From Lepus europaeus (Eukaryota > Chordata > Mammalia > Lagomorpha > Leporidae), in the NCBI RefSeq assembly GCF_033115175.1, contig NC_084840.1, positions 75,345,179 to 75,409,178 of the forward strand: a DNA stretch of 64,000 nt. Direction: 5' to 3'. The notes beneath the pieces were generated by a model. It did no database searches. It was not told the DNA's origin and saw only the letters and a list, made by a program, of their open reading frames with translations. Made by a program: the position numbers and the translations under genes. Below, in pieces: positions 36,367 through 46,404 of this stretch (positions are counted from its first letter, which is position 1; every line of letters starts with the position of its first letter).

Positions 36367-36369
36367 CTG

Positions 36370-37640
36370 TAGTGAAAAAACACGAGGAAAAGAACATGGA
36401 TTACAAGATGAATTGGCAACATAGTGAGTAACATTTTCAGCTTCTCTTGACTATTAACTGTACTAATGCAAGCTGCAGTACTGCCAACTTTTTATTGTTG
36501 ACCATTGATTTCACCAGTTATTTGATAAAAATTATCATTATTCCATTACTTTGTAAAGAATGACATACTAACAACCATAAAGTTAAAAAAGAGGTCTTCC
36601 CAAGAAGACAAGTGGCAACCTTCTACCAGTATAAATATGTAGATATCTTTCTAAGCTTTATGCTAAAGCATAGGAATATTGCATGATAAGCTTCAATTTT
36701 TTTAAAAAATGTAATTTGACCAATACAAAATAGAATGTGTATGTCCTCAGTACTTCAGAGTATTACCATCATGGCATGAGAAATGAAATGATTGATAGAG
36801 ATGAGTTTATAAATAAAAACATTTCAAAAAATAAAAGTTACTTCTGGCATTTACTTCTCAGGTGAGACGTGAAAGGCTGGGGATAGTACACTAGATGATC
36901 AGGAACAATCAGTTTCTTGGATTAAGTGTTTCAAGGTATATAATACATTGTTAGGCAATAACATTGGTATTCTATTCAAATTTCAATATTCTGGATGAAC
37001 TAAAAAAAAATAGCCACCACATCTCCATCTAATTTTCCAGCTATCTCCTGGCAAGACCGACGAAAACTACAGGGGATTGCAGCCCCTGTCTGACTACAGA
37101 TGGTATTACGGGAAGAGCATGGATTCTGTCTGTTAGGAATGCTGTAGGCCTATTAAATCCTCACCATGGACTTCGTCATTAATCATGAATCCTGGCATTG
37201 GTGAACCAATGCAACATATAATCTCTTAAATCACACAGCTTATGATGTTGAGCTTAAAATCTAGGCCCTTAAATATCAAGTGAACATAAAACCTTCTCAG
37301 TTTGCGGAAATCTCCTTGACCTCTCCTCTCCTATCTTCTAAGGAAAGAGACTGAGCAATGAAACTCATTCTTAGCACCCTTCTTTGTTCCAAAATTTGCC
37401 AAGAGACTTACACGAATCTCTGTTCTCTCTGCATTTCTTTGCACAGCCCTCTCAGTGCTCCCTCTTCCTCTGGTAGCCTTAAGCAAAACCTGCAGTGGTC
37501 CTCAAAGCTTATGTGGAGCAGGCAGACTTTTGGTGAGTCTGGTCTCAGTCAGTTCCTAGAATAGATGCTTTTCAGAATGACAATGGTCACAGGATGTAAT
37601 ATTTTGTAAAGGTATTCTTGAGTATCCTATTTTTTCCCAT
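36370..37640. other. Unique sequence upstream of the ZMYND11-like exon
   Basis: No repeats recognised over 1.2 kb, on the 5' side of the minus-strand relic exon. I searched for further ZMYND11 text and saw none. A 68-codon frame at 37358 has no motif. Confidence 0.4.
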
Positions 37641-37644
37641 CATT

Positions 37645-38354
37645 ACTTCTTTTTTATTTTTAATTTTTTTATTTTTTTGACAGGTAGAATTGAAGTAGGC
37701 AGAAATACAGGTTGGAGTTGATTGGATTTGTGAACTGGAAGACCACGCCCCTGTGTGACCTCATGCTCCTACCTGATGCCTTTGCCATGCCCCTGTGTGG
37801 CCTCATTCCCCTACCTGGCCGCACCAGTGTGCCCACCAGCCAATCAGGTTAATTGACCACTCCCCTTTGGAGTGGGTTAAAAGCCTGGGGCACAGTGTGC
37901 CTGGCCATGCTCTTTTTCCCTGGCCTCCTCCTAGGAAGGGGCTTGCTGTAGCCCTGCACCTCCAGGGCACATGGCCTTCCGTTCACCTCTCTCCCCTAAA
38001 TAAAGCTCTCACTCTCTTATGCATCTTTCTTACTAAATAAAAGCTTAAAACGTATCATGCTGCCTTGTTTATCTGTGCCAGTATTTAGAATTCTTTTCTA
38101 AATATTAGGCAAAAACCCTCTCGGGCTTGTTAATATCGGGGATTTAGTAATAAGCCCGTGTTGAAATCATAAGGCACCCCAAACTCTCGTAGCACATGTG
38201 GCACCCCGGATAGCATTTCTAGGGAACTTTAAGGGGCCACATTTCAGGGTAAATTTTAGGGGGCCTTTTCCAATTTCAGAATTAGACAGTGAGAGAAAGA
38301 GAGACAAAGAGAAAGGTCTTCCTTCCATTGGTTCACCCCCCAAATGGCTGCTAC
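37645..38354 (-). mobile_element. C-SINE split by a solo LTR
   Basis: Left piece ends gacaggtagaat (37690). The right piece resumes agaattagacagtgagag and stops after cccccaaatggctgct (about 38354), so the promoter half is missing. Confidence 0.85.
37691..38278 (+). mobile_element. Solo LTR, class I (ERV1-like), 588 bp, inserted in a C-SINE
   Basis: Bounded by a 4-bp duplication gaat (37687-37690 and 38279-38282), with terminal tgaagtagg and ccaatttca forming an imperfect inverted repeat. The plus strand holds ccaat (37838-37845 area), a ttaaaa box and two aataaa signals (about 37998 and 38035). Four-base duplications are typical of gammaretrovirus-like ERVs. The host C-SINE sequence resumes exactly after the duplication, so the LTR is the younger insertion. 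No viral genes are present. Confidence 0.82.
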
Positions 38355-38394
38355 ATTACTTCTAATCACTACAAACCTTGCTCAGGAGAATTAC

Positions 38395-38585
38395 TTAAAA
38401 AAAAAATACTAAATGGGAGAGCCAGATGGAGTTCCAGGCTCCAGGCTTTGGCCTGGCCCAAAGTCAGGCCATTGCAGACATTTGGGGAATGAACCAACAG
38501 ATGGAAGATCTCTCTCTCTTTCCCCATGTAGTGTTTGTCACCCTCTCCCTATTTGTTTCAAATAAATGAATAAATGTGTAAAGAA
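38395..38585 (+). mobile_element. C-SINE 3' half
   Basis: Begins in the central ccaggctccaggctttggcc text and ends with a normal tail (aaataaatgaataaatgtg). (AAT)n follows at 38592-38613. Confidence 0.8.
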
Positions 38586-38639
38586 AAAGAAAATAATAAT
38601 AATAATAATAATGCCAGTATTTACATTTTAAGAGGACTT

Positions 38640-38745
38640 CAGGGTCCAGCCTTGTGGCACAATGGGTTAAGTCACCTCCTGCAGAGCCAGCCATCTGGGG
38701 AGTGAACCAGGGAAGGGAAGATTTCTCTGACTGAATCTCTCTGTC

Positions 38746-38797
<52 letters not shown>

Positions 38798-38852
38798 CCT
38801 CTCTAACTCTGCCTTTCAAATAGATACATCTTTAAAAAAAAAAAAAAAGAGG
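38640..38852 (+). mobile_element. C-SINE with internal deletion
   Basis: The head (gtccagccttgtggcacaat) jumps at about 38690 to the 3' part (catctggggagtgaaccagg). (CT)n at 38750-38792. Confidence 0.85.
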
Positions 38853-38854
38853 GC

Positions 38855-39200
38855 TTAGGGTCCTAGGATGTGGCATAGCAATAAAGCCACTGTTAGCAGC
38901 ACCAGCATCCCAGAGAGGCGTCAGTTCCAGTCCTGGCTGCTCCACTTCTGACCCAGCTTCCTGCTAATGTGCCTTGGGAAAGCACTGGAAGATGGCCCAA
39001 ATCTTTAGGCCCTTGCACCCATGTAGGATACCTGGATGAAGATCCTGGCTTCAGCACGGCCCAGCACTGGCCATTGCAGCCATTTGGAGAATAAACCAGC
39101 AGAGGGCACACTTCTCTCTTTCTCTGCCTCTGCCTCTCCCTCTCTGTAACTTTGACTTTCAAATACAATAAATAAGTTTGCTTTAAAAAAAAAAAAAAGA
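38855..39200 (+). mobile_element. C-SINE
   Basis: Head gggtcctaggatgtggcata, tail caaatacaataaataagttt and poly(A). Same-strand neighbour of the internally deleted copy. Confidence 0.87.
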
Positions 39201-39765
39201 CTTAAGGAAAATCAGTAGTTCCATATGCACTTAGACATACTACTAAGATTTAAAAATTACAATCACAATTTATGAACATTTTTAACATGTACAGAAACTT
39301 CTCAGGAGTGCCAGCCGTCAGAATTAGATAAACCTTATAATAAGGAAATTGTTGCCAAAATATAAAATGTTCTAAAGGTGACATCTAATGGTGAACTGCA
39401 ATAATGCAACTCAAACCTGAAGATTATAAAAGAGCAAAATTTCAGTAAATTATTATATGCTTTAAACAAGTACAGGTGTTCATTTTGTATAAGGCACTAT
39501 GTTTAAAGTATTTAAAAATGTATAAATGGTGATCCTTCTCAAAAAATAACCTAGAACTGGTAAAGTTTGATATATACATGGAACAATACTAACTGTATGG
39601 TCATATAGGACAAATAAATGGTCCAGAATATGTGCTAAGAGAGTTCACACAAGAGACACGCTACTTTGACTGAGGTAAAATTTAGACAAATAGAGAACTC
39701 TGGTGAATGTTTAAGAAAACACAAAGGCCTTTTTTTTTTCTTTTTTCAATTTCTTGAAGAAGTAA

Positions 39766-40075
39766 CTGTTTTGGGTTTTGTGGCACAGAGGATTAAGCTA
39801 CCACTTGAGATGCTGGTATCCCAAATCCAAGTGGCAGGTGGAACCCAGGCTATTCTGCTCCTGATTCAGCTCCCTGCTAATGCGAGTGGAAAGGCAACAG
39901 AAGATGGCCCCAGTGCTTGGCCCCTGGCATGTGGGAAGCCAGGATGGACCTCCTAGCTCCTGGCTTTGGTCTGGCCAGGACCTGGCTGCTGTTGCCATTT
40001 GCTGAATGAACCAGCAGATGTAAGATATCACTCTGTCTCTCTGCCTTTCAAATTAAAAAAAAGATTTTCAAAAAA
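39766..40075 (+). mobile_element. Older C-SINE
   Basis: Head gttttgggttttgtggcaca, tail ttcaaattaaaaaaaag. CT run almost lost. Confidence 0.78.
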
Positions 40076-40634
40076 AGATAATTGTCTAAAATAAAAATAG
40101 TTAATAGGTGTCATTAAGCGTTATTTGACAACCACTACACAATGAAGGGGAAGTAAACAGAATTATTATAAATGTCTTAGTTTCAAAATGTTTATTTTAT
40201 AGTTTTAAATTTCTAAAACAAAAAATTATGTGTTCCCATATACCCATTATCCACTTCCCCTATTATTAGCATATTAGTATACTTGTCACAATTAAATGGA
40301 TTTTCTTATTTTATGTGAAGTAGTATTATATTAATTCAAGGGACACCCTATATAAATTAGGATATATCCCATAATCTCTAGAGCAAACACTGAAGAATAT
40401 TACAAACAGGCATAGGTAACATATAGCTCAATTTATCATTTATTTTTAAATACTTATGACCTGTACAATTAATAATTTATTCAAAACTATACAAAAATGT
40501 ATAATAGCAAAGCTGACATATTAAAATAATACTAAATATAATATAACACTTACAATAATATAGTGGGGGGCTAAGTAGCAAAAGGTTTTTAAATGATGTC
40601 ATATATTCCTAGAAATGACTAAAGCCAGGATTAA

Positions 40635-40918
40635 AGAATGGGAGCAGGTATTTGGCACAGGACATCTCCAAATCACAGTCCTGAGTTGAAGCCCCAGTCC
40701 TGCTTCCAATTCTGGCTTCCTGCTAATGGCAGGCAGCAGGTGATAGCTCAAGTACTTGGGTCCCCATCACTCACGTGGGAAAGTCAGTTTGATTTCCAGG
40801 CTCCTAGCTTTAGCGTGGCCCAGCAATGGCTATTGCAGGCCTTTAGGAAGTGAACAAGTAGATAGAAAGCTCCATCTCTTTGGCCCCGTCTCTCTTTCCA
40901 ATAAATTTTTTAAAAAAT
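40635..40918 (+). mobile_element. Old C-SINE
   Basis: Central text aatggcaggcagcaggtgat and gtacttgggtccccatcac; both ends are diverged. Confidence 0.72.
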
Positions 40919-41566
40919 TCAAAGAATGAAGCAATACTACACTTCAAGAGAAGAGATATAAAGTTGAAATCAAAGATTTCCAAGATTATAGTTTCTGTCA
41001 GTGAAGTCACAGAACATAGTTAGACCTCACAACAAAGGGAAACCATGAAGGGAGGATCACCGGTTAGAAGAGCCCAGGTAGAACAGTACAAAGAACGTAA
41101 GAGGAAGACGATCCCAAATAAAGTAAACACAAGGAAGTTTGTGACGTACCTAAAAGTGCCAAAACGACTTGACTTATTTTTAAAGTACAAATTCTTCTTT
41201 CTTATGCAATATAAATTCTTTCATTCACTGAACATAAATTTCATGCATGTTTGTTATATACCAGGTATTCCTCTACTCTAGAGATACAACAAATAAAACA
41301 GGCAACATTCCTTCTTTTAACTAGCAAATATGATTAAGGATGTGACTAAATATAAGGAAAGCATAACAACTTGAGAATTCATCAATAAGGTCTTAGCAAA
41401 AAACTCCCTTGCAATTGACTGCCTATCTTCCTTTCCCTTCATGTAGCATATTATGACTATTATGTCAAGTTTTTCTCCCCAAGCTGTTAATTTGAAATGC
41501 CCACCTGGCGCTGACGCCAGGGCCGACTCAAGCCGCTGACTGCGGACTCTGCACCATGTTGTTTGC

Positions 41567-41640
41567 CTTTAGAGAAAATTACCATCAAGGAGGATGAGCA
41601 GACCAGAGCCATTGTTGTGGCCAGATTCATGAGGAGTGGG
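41567..41640 (+). pseudogene. Short MPP7/MPP3-like PDZ-domain fragment
   Basis: The plus-strand frame reads ITIKEDEQTRAIVVARFMRSG, close to the PDZ-domain segment TIKKDEQTGAIIVARIMRGG of MPP7 and its relatives, which are membrane scaffold proteins. Only about 20 residues match and homology stops at both ends. The frame stays open to 41760, but the following residues are not recognised. This could be a decayed exon or a chance of short length; a PAGTK-type MAGUK origin is my best guess. Confidence 0.35.
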
Positions 41641-42339
41641 AGGAATCTAAATGATAATTGTGTACACACAGGTCACCATGGGTGCTTTGTGAATAGTATT
41701 TCCAAGGTGGAATTAAGAGCATTACAACAGTGTTTTGATAGAAAACAGCCAAAGCACTAAGATATGATTGTTATTGTTCACATTTGGGAACTTACTCAAA
41801 GAAGTGGTAGAAAAATCTCACTGCAACCAACCTTGCTTTCATTATGGAAATCCATTGCAAATGACAGCTTCTGATTTCCCAAATTTCATGTCATGGGGCT
41901 TATTATTCATGTCAGTCATGAAATCTGGGAATTGCTGGCAATACCAGTTGTGAGTAAAAGGCCCATGGAAGTAATACAGATTTGGGAAAACTGAGAATTT
42001 GTTTTGAAGTGGAGATAAGCAATTAATTCTGTGTATATCAGAAGTTTCATACTTCCTTTTTAAAAACAGAATAGTTAATGTGTTTGTAGGCATAGATAGC
42101 ATGCCAGGATTCAAACTTGATAACGTATGTTGGATGTTTTTGTAAAACATAACAGCCCTCATGCACTAGTCCTTCAATTCCAGCTCATGCAGATTGAATT
42201 TACAAATAGTTTTGGTGCTTCTGTCACACAGTAGATGATTTTTCCAATTTCAACCATATTTATTCCTATTTCACTCAATTTTAGCATTAAGATTTATAAA
42301 TTGTGCCTGTGAAATATGGAGCATGGCAGGAAATCTGGT

Positions 42340-42480
42340 AATGAGTAGCACAATGCATCTGGATCGAGGTAATGGGCCCTGGTGTTCCACAGAAGAGTAG
42401 GGTAACTACAGCCAGTTTTATGCTGCACATAACTGTTGGAATATTGCACAATACTCCATAAAATATAAGGGATTTCATGC
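42340..42480 (+). mobile_element. Old L1M 3' UTR fragment
   Basis: The string gtaatgggccctggtgttcc followed by agggtaactacagcc parallels the minus-strand copy at 22.3-22.6 kb, showing a shared L1M origin. Confidence 0.5.
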
Positions 42481-42663
42481 CAATCCAAAAATTGAAGAAA
42501 CAAAATCACTGACACTTGAGTGAGTATTGGGCCATTTGGGGAAAGAAAGTTCCCTCTGCCTGTAGGAATGCAATCTATGCACACAACTGGGGCCTGAGTA
42601 GCATGGAACCTCAAGGAGTTGAAGTCTCCTACCTCAGAAAACTACCCAAAACACTTCCTTTTT

Positions 42664-43008
42664 TAAAAAAAAAAAAGGTTTATTTATTTATTTATTTATT
42701 TATTTATTTGAAAGGCAGAGTTACAGAGAGGTAGAGAGAGAGAGAGAGGTCTTCCATCGGATGGTTCAATCCCCCATTGGCTGTAATGGCCAGAGCTGTG
42801 CTGATACAAAGCCAGGAGCCAAGAGTTTCTTCCGGGTCTCCCAGGTGGATGCAGGGGCCCAAGGACTTGGGCCATCTTCTGCTTTCCCAGGCTAAAGCAG
42901 AGAACTGGATCGGAAGTAGAGCAGCCCGGACTTGAACCAGTGCCTATAAGGGATGTCGGCACTGCAGGTGGCGGTTTTTCCTGCTATGCCACAGTGCCAC
43001 CTCCTGCC
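42664..43008 (-). mobile_element. C-SINE
   Basis: The (ATTT)n-expanded tail at 42678-42709 (tttatttatttatttattta) is at the left; head tatgccacagtgccacc at the right. Confidence 0.9.
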
Positions 43009-43065
43009 ATATTTTGTTTAGAAGTCTTTATGTCTCAGTTTATTACCCTTCCATAGCTCTTGGTG

Positions 43066-43263
43066 TTCCAGCCTGTCGCCAGTGGAATTTAGCAGATGCA
43101 CGGACAATAGGCTGTGATTGTGATTTCAAAGATGATGGAAGGGTGTTCTCCAGTGCAAACTTGTTAGGAGAAATCAGTGCTCATAATCCAGGAGGAATGG
43201 CAATGCATGAATGTGGAGCTGGCGCTGTGGAAAATCGTCTCCGATTTTATATGCCAATGTAAT
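43066..43263 (+). other. Unidentified open frame, possible exon or retrocopy fragment
   Basis: After a pyrimidine-rich stretch and ccatag, the plus frame reads ALGVPACRQWNLADARTIGC and CDFKDDGRVFSSANLLGEI, ending RLRFYMPM and a stop at 43261-43263. The residue mix (Cys, Asp, Gly, Asn) looks protein-like rather than repeat-like. I do not recognise the family. It starts just after a C-SINE and ends just before the CpG island. Confidence 0.25.
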
Positions 43264-43489
43264 TTTAACAATGATTTTTTTTTGTACAATTTAGTAAAAT
43301 TCACAGTGAAGATTCATGTTTGTGTGTATGTGTGAAATATAGGAAATGAAACATGAGTAAAAGCTGATTTCTACACATGGGCAACACATGTGGTATTGCT
43401 GTCCCATATGGGGCTTACCTCGCTGTGGATAAGGGTCTCCACCGCCTATGGCTTTTGCAGTCGCTCCTATGTGAGAGGCCACGACTTGA

Positions 43490-44060
43490 CACGGGAGCGC
43501 TGATGTCCTGTGCCCACAAGGCCTTTGTGCGCATGCGTGTCGCCTCCACATCCTCAGGTGCACACTGTGGAATGTGTACAGCGGCGTTGCTTGGCAACGG
43601 CTGTTCATTCCGAGCTGCGAGTCTGCAGACTGCGGAGCCGCGCTGTGGCACCGTGCTGGTCCGACCAGTTGATTGCTGTGTTTTGTGTTCCAGAAGCAGC
43701 GAAACGCCACTAGTAGCCTCGAGGATGAGGAAGGTTGTCTGGTGGGCTTCAAAGAGGTCCTCCGTCGTCGGGTGCGAGAATGGTACTGAAGCCAAATCCG
43801 GCTACCGCAGCCCACACAAGGGTCTCCGGAAGCTCCAGGCGGCCGCCAGCGAGGGGGTGGAGCCGGGGTCCAGCACCTCCTCCTGCTGAAGAAAGGCTGC
43901 GTGAATGACCGCGACTGGAAGACCAGGTAACGGGCCTGGGAGTGGGCGCCGAGGGCGGGCGAAACGCTGCCTCCCTGGCCGACGCCCGCCTTGCTGCATT
44001 CCGTGGGCCTCGGCACCAGACAGCGACCCTGTGCGCCCCAGCGTCTTTCTGAGTAGAGCA
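43490..44060. promoter_or_regulatory. CpG island of the ankyrin-gene relic
   Basis: A GC-rich block with many CG dinucleotides in an otherwise AT-rich, CpG-poor window. It covers relic exon 1 and the start of its intron, as expected for a gene promoter. Long open frames on both strands here (up to 256 codons on the minus strand) are what low stop density in GC-rich DNA produces. The survival of CpGs after the coding frame has broken suggests recent loss of the gene or continued lack of germline methylation. Confidence 0.7.
43725..43926 (+). pseudogene. Ankyrin-gene relic, exon 1 (frameshifted)
   Basis: From the ATG at 43725 the frame reads MRKVVWWASKRSSVVG and on to GYRSPHKGLRKLQAAASEG, comparable to the GYHIRDWELRKIH-type N-terminus of this family. 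About one base is missing near 43855-43868. The expected continuation VQHLLLLKKGCVNDRDWKT is in another frame, ending at the donor ACCAG|GTAACG (43926), while the ATG frame stops at 43887-43889. It lies in a CpG island. Confidence 0.75.
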
Positions 44061-44117
44061 ATTAAAACCCAGCTTCACCTGGGTTCTGATCGCTCCGTCT
44101 CTTCCCCGCCCCCCAAA

Positions 44118-44430
44118 ACCTTTTACTTAAGGTGTACAAACGTCCGAAGTACAGCTCTAGGAACGTAGTGATTCCTCCCACCCTAGCCGCCCTCCCACCC
44201 CTCCTCCTCCTCCCTGTCCTGTTCCCATCCTTATATTTTATTAGGAGCTATCCTCTATTAACTTAATACACAAACAACTCTATACTTAGTAAAGAGCTCA
44301 ACAAATCATATGAAAACAAAACAAAACCAAAAACCTGTTCTACAGCAGTGGAGACAGGGCTGTTCAAAGTCATTGCATCTCAGAGTGTCCATCACACTTA
44401 GTGAATTCTGTGCAGCCTTCATCTTTGTGT
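44118..44430 (-). mobile_element. Older L1 3' end
   Basis: It carries the C-rich 3' UTR (cctcccacccctcctcctcc) and downstream text (acagggctgttcaaagtcat) of lagomorph L1, more diverged than the two L1 copies with target duplications. It lies just inside the ankyrin relic's first intron. Confidence 0.7.
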
Positions 44431-45057
44431 GCATGGATTCAAAACCGTATTGTTGTAAGTAGAGTAGTAATGTGCATAAGGAGAGAATTTACCGAATTTA
44501 TCACAAAAATAAGAGTAAAATCCAGCACCACTGTCCATCTGTGTATTAATGTTTTTGAAGGCTCTTAGATGAAAATGTTGATGACTGCGCATTCTTAAAC
44601 AGGAGGAGTTACTTCTTTGAACAAATTGTGAGGTTTTAACAGTTTATCAGTTTTACATGAATCCAATAAAAAGGTTTCATTTCTTTTCGTTGCATAAATA
44701 ATGTCATTTACCTATGTGATACTATCAGATCATAATGTATTAAAGACTTACTCTTCTAGATATAAGATATTTTATAAGTTTCAGGGCAAATCAACAAAAT
44801 ACATAAAGCATACCTAGAAAAATATTTGCATCACATGTGTTTCAGATGAAAATCTACATTTTACTGAGGTTTCTTTGAAATGAAAAAGGAAGAAAACTAT
44901 AGTCTTTGAAATTGTGCAACATGAGTGGAGGCTTAGCCTACTACTCCACAAGGCCGGCTTCTAAAAGTGTATTATTAATGAAATATTGTCTGGGTAGAGC
45001 AGATAAGGAATCTTGCACAGATAAAACTTTCCTAGTTTCTATTAACTTTCTGTGTGC

Positions 45058-45385
45058 ATGACTGTCTGGGGTAGCGTGCTCTGCCACCACCTGCGATACC
45101 CCTATGGGCACCATTTTGTGTACTGTTAACTCCACTGCTGATTCAGTTGCCTGAAAATGGCCTGAGAAAAGCATCAGCAGATGGCCCATGACTTGGCTCA
45201 TGCAATCCACGTGGGAGACCTGGATGAAGATCTTGGCTCCTGGATTCATCCAGGATGAATGTTGGCATTGCAGCCATCGGAGGAGTGAATCATCAGATGA
45301 AAGATTTCTCTCTCTTTGTCTCTGTATCTCCCTCTCTCTTTGTAATTTTTACCTTCAAAATAAGTAAATCTTTAAAAAGGTTTTT
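45058..45385 (+). mobile_element. Old C-SINE
   Basis: Central text acgtgggagacctggatgaa and a CT run at 45308-45340; the head is degraded. It lies in the ankyrin relic's first intron. Confidence 0.7.
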
Positions 45386-45614
45386 AAACCCTGCCAGTTA
45401 CAGTAATAATGCATTATATACTAAACAGCACCCAATGTCAGAGATTAAACTCAGAAGAAATGAGCATCCTGGAATAAGTGAAATACAACGCTGTCTCTAA
45501 TGGTTAGGGCATATCTGCAAAGCCATAATACATGTATTATTTTACTTAACTAAAATGTTTAGGTTAAGTAGTAATGGGAGGTGTCAGTTGTGCTAGGAAC
45601 TATTATAAATAAAG

Positions 45615-45725
45615 TGTATAGGTTTCATTTATGCAACCATTTTCTCCCTATTTTATCACTCAGGAAGTAATTGAGGAACAGAAATGGTAAACAGTAGTTG
45701 GCAAGTGGTGGAGCATAAAGCAGCC
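45615..45725 (+). repeat. Probable MIR SINE
   Basis: The text ccattttctccctattttat and agttggcaagtggtggagca resembles the MIR core region, more diverged than the copy at 9.8 kb. Confidence 0.45.
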
Positions 45726-45952
45726 TTCCAGCTGAGTTGTGGCGAAGGTCAAGGCTGTGCTGTTTCTCCTTCAAAGTTGTTGTTTCTTTAATGTAGGGAG
45801 TAATGATGACTCGAAATATATTGGTTCCTTCAGAAGAAAAGTAACTCTCAAGCAGGGGTATGGCATGGTATGTAAAGTTTATAAGGACAAGAATAATTTT
45901 CTATTTTGACATTGTGTACCATATCATTTCCTAAAAAGCTCTCATTTCACAG

Positions 45953-46067
45953 GACTGCCCTGCACTTGGCATGAGCCAATGGTCATTCAGAAGTGGTGAC
46001 GCTGCTTCTTGAAAGAAAATGCATGATCAATGTCACTGACAATGATAACATGACACCTCTGATGAAG
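45953..46067 (+). pseudogene. Ankyrin-gene relic, exon 2 (premature stop)
   Basis: Acceptor tttcacag, donor AAG|GTATAT. The first base completes the Arg codon split from exon 1, giving TALHLA, then TGA (45972-45974) where the family has Cys, then ANGHSEVVTLLLERKCMINV and TDNDNMTPLMK. One ankyrin repeat and part of the next. The conserved phase and splice sites show it derives from a spliced gene. Confidence 0.88.
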
Positions 46068-46226
46068 GTATATTATAGCCTATTTCAGCATGGGGTGGGT
46101 TTGATTAAAATACTTTAAATAAAAATGAACTCATCTCATTTATATACACTAAACTAGTGAAACCTGTGGAATGTTTCTTTTGAATTCCCAGCACTTACAA
46201 TTTATTTCTTGGTGTATGACTGACAG

Positions 46227-46400
46227 GCTGTTCAGAGCCATGAAGAAAAATGTGCACGAATTCTACTTGATCATGGGGCTCATCCAAATGTTATAGATGA
46301 GAATGGCAACATAGCCCTCCACTACACAGCCTACTGTGAGAATGTCGAAATAACAAAACAATTACTCTTACACAGTGCGGATATTGAAGTGAAGAATAAG
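46227..46400 (+). pseudogene. Ankyrin-gene relic, exon 3 (intact frame)
   Basis: Acceptor tgactgacag, donor AAG|GTAGGA, 58 codons without a stop. It reads AVQSHEEKCARILLDHGA, PNVIDENGNIALHYTAY and ENVEITKQLLLHSADIEVKN, the second and third ankyrin repeats of the ANKRD26/POTE family. It is too short for many open-frame thresholds. By itself it looks functional; its neighbours do not. Confidence 0.88.
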
Positions 46401-46404
46401 GTAG

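Larger units (their letters stand above)
39205..41560. other. AT-rich stretches between C-SINEs
   Basis: Apart from the two C-SINEs listed here, no gene or recent repeat. 40205-40370 may be an old LINE piece (tacccattatccacttcccc). A small CpG-rich patch at 41500-41560 precedes the MPP-like fragment. Confidence 0.4.

Noticed and set aside
38140-38230. Primer-binding site and gag leader after an LTR ending near 38190
   Set aside because: The tggcaccccgg string looked like a PBS, but the 4-bp target duplication and terminal inverted repeat place the LTR end at 38278.
43291-44061. 256-codon open frame on the minus strand
   Set aside because: It overlies the CpG island and the plus-strand relic exon. 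Low stop density in GC-rich DNA explains it, and the translation has no recognisable domain.
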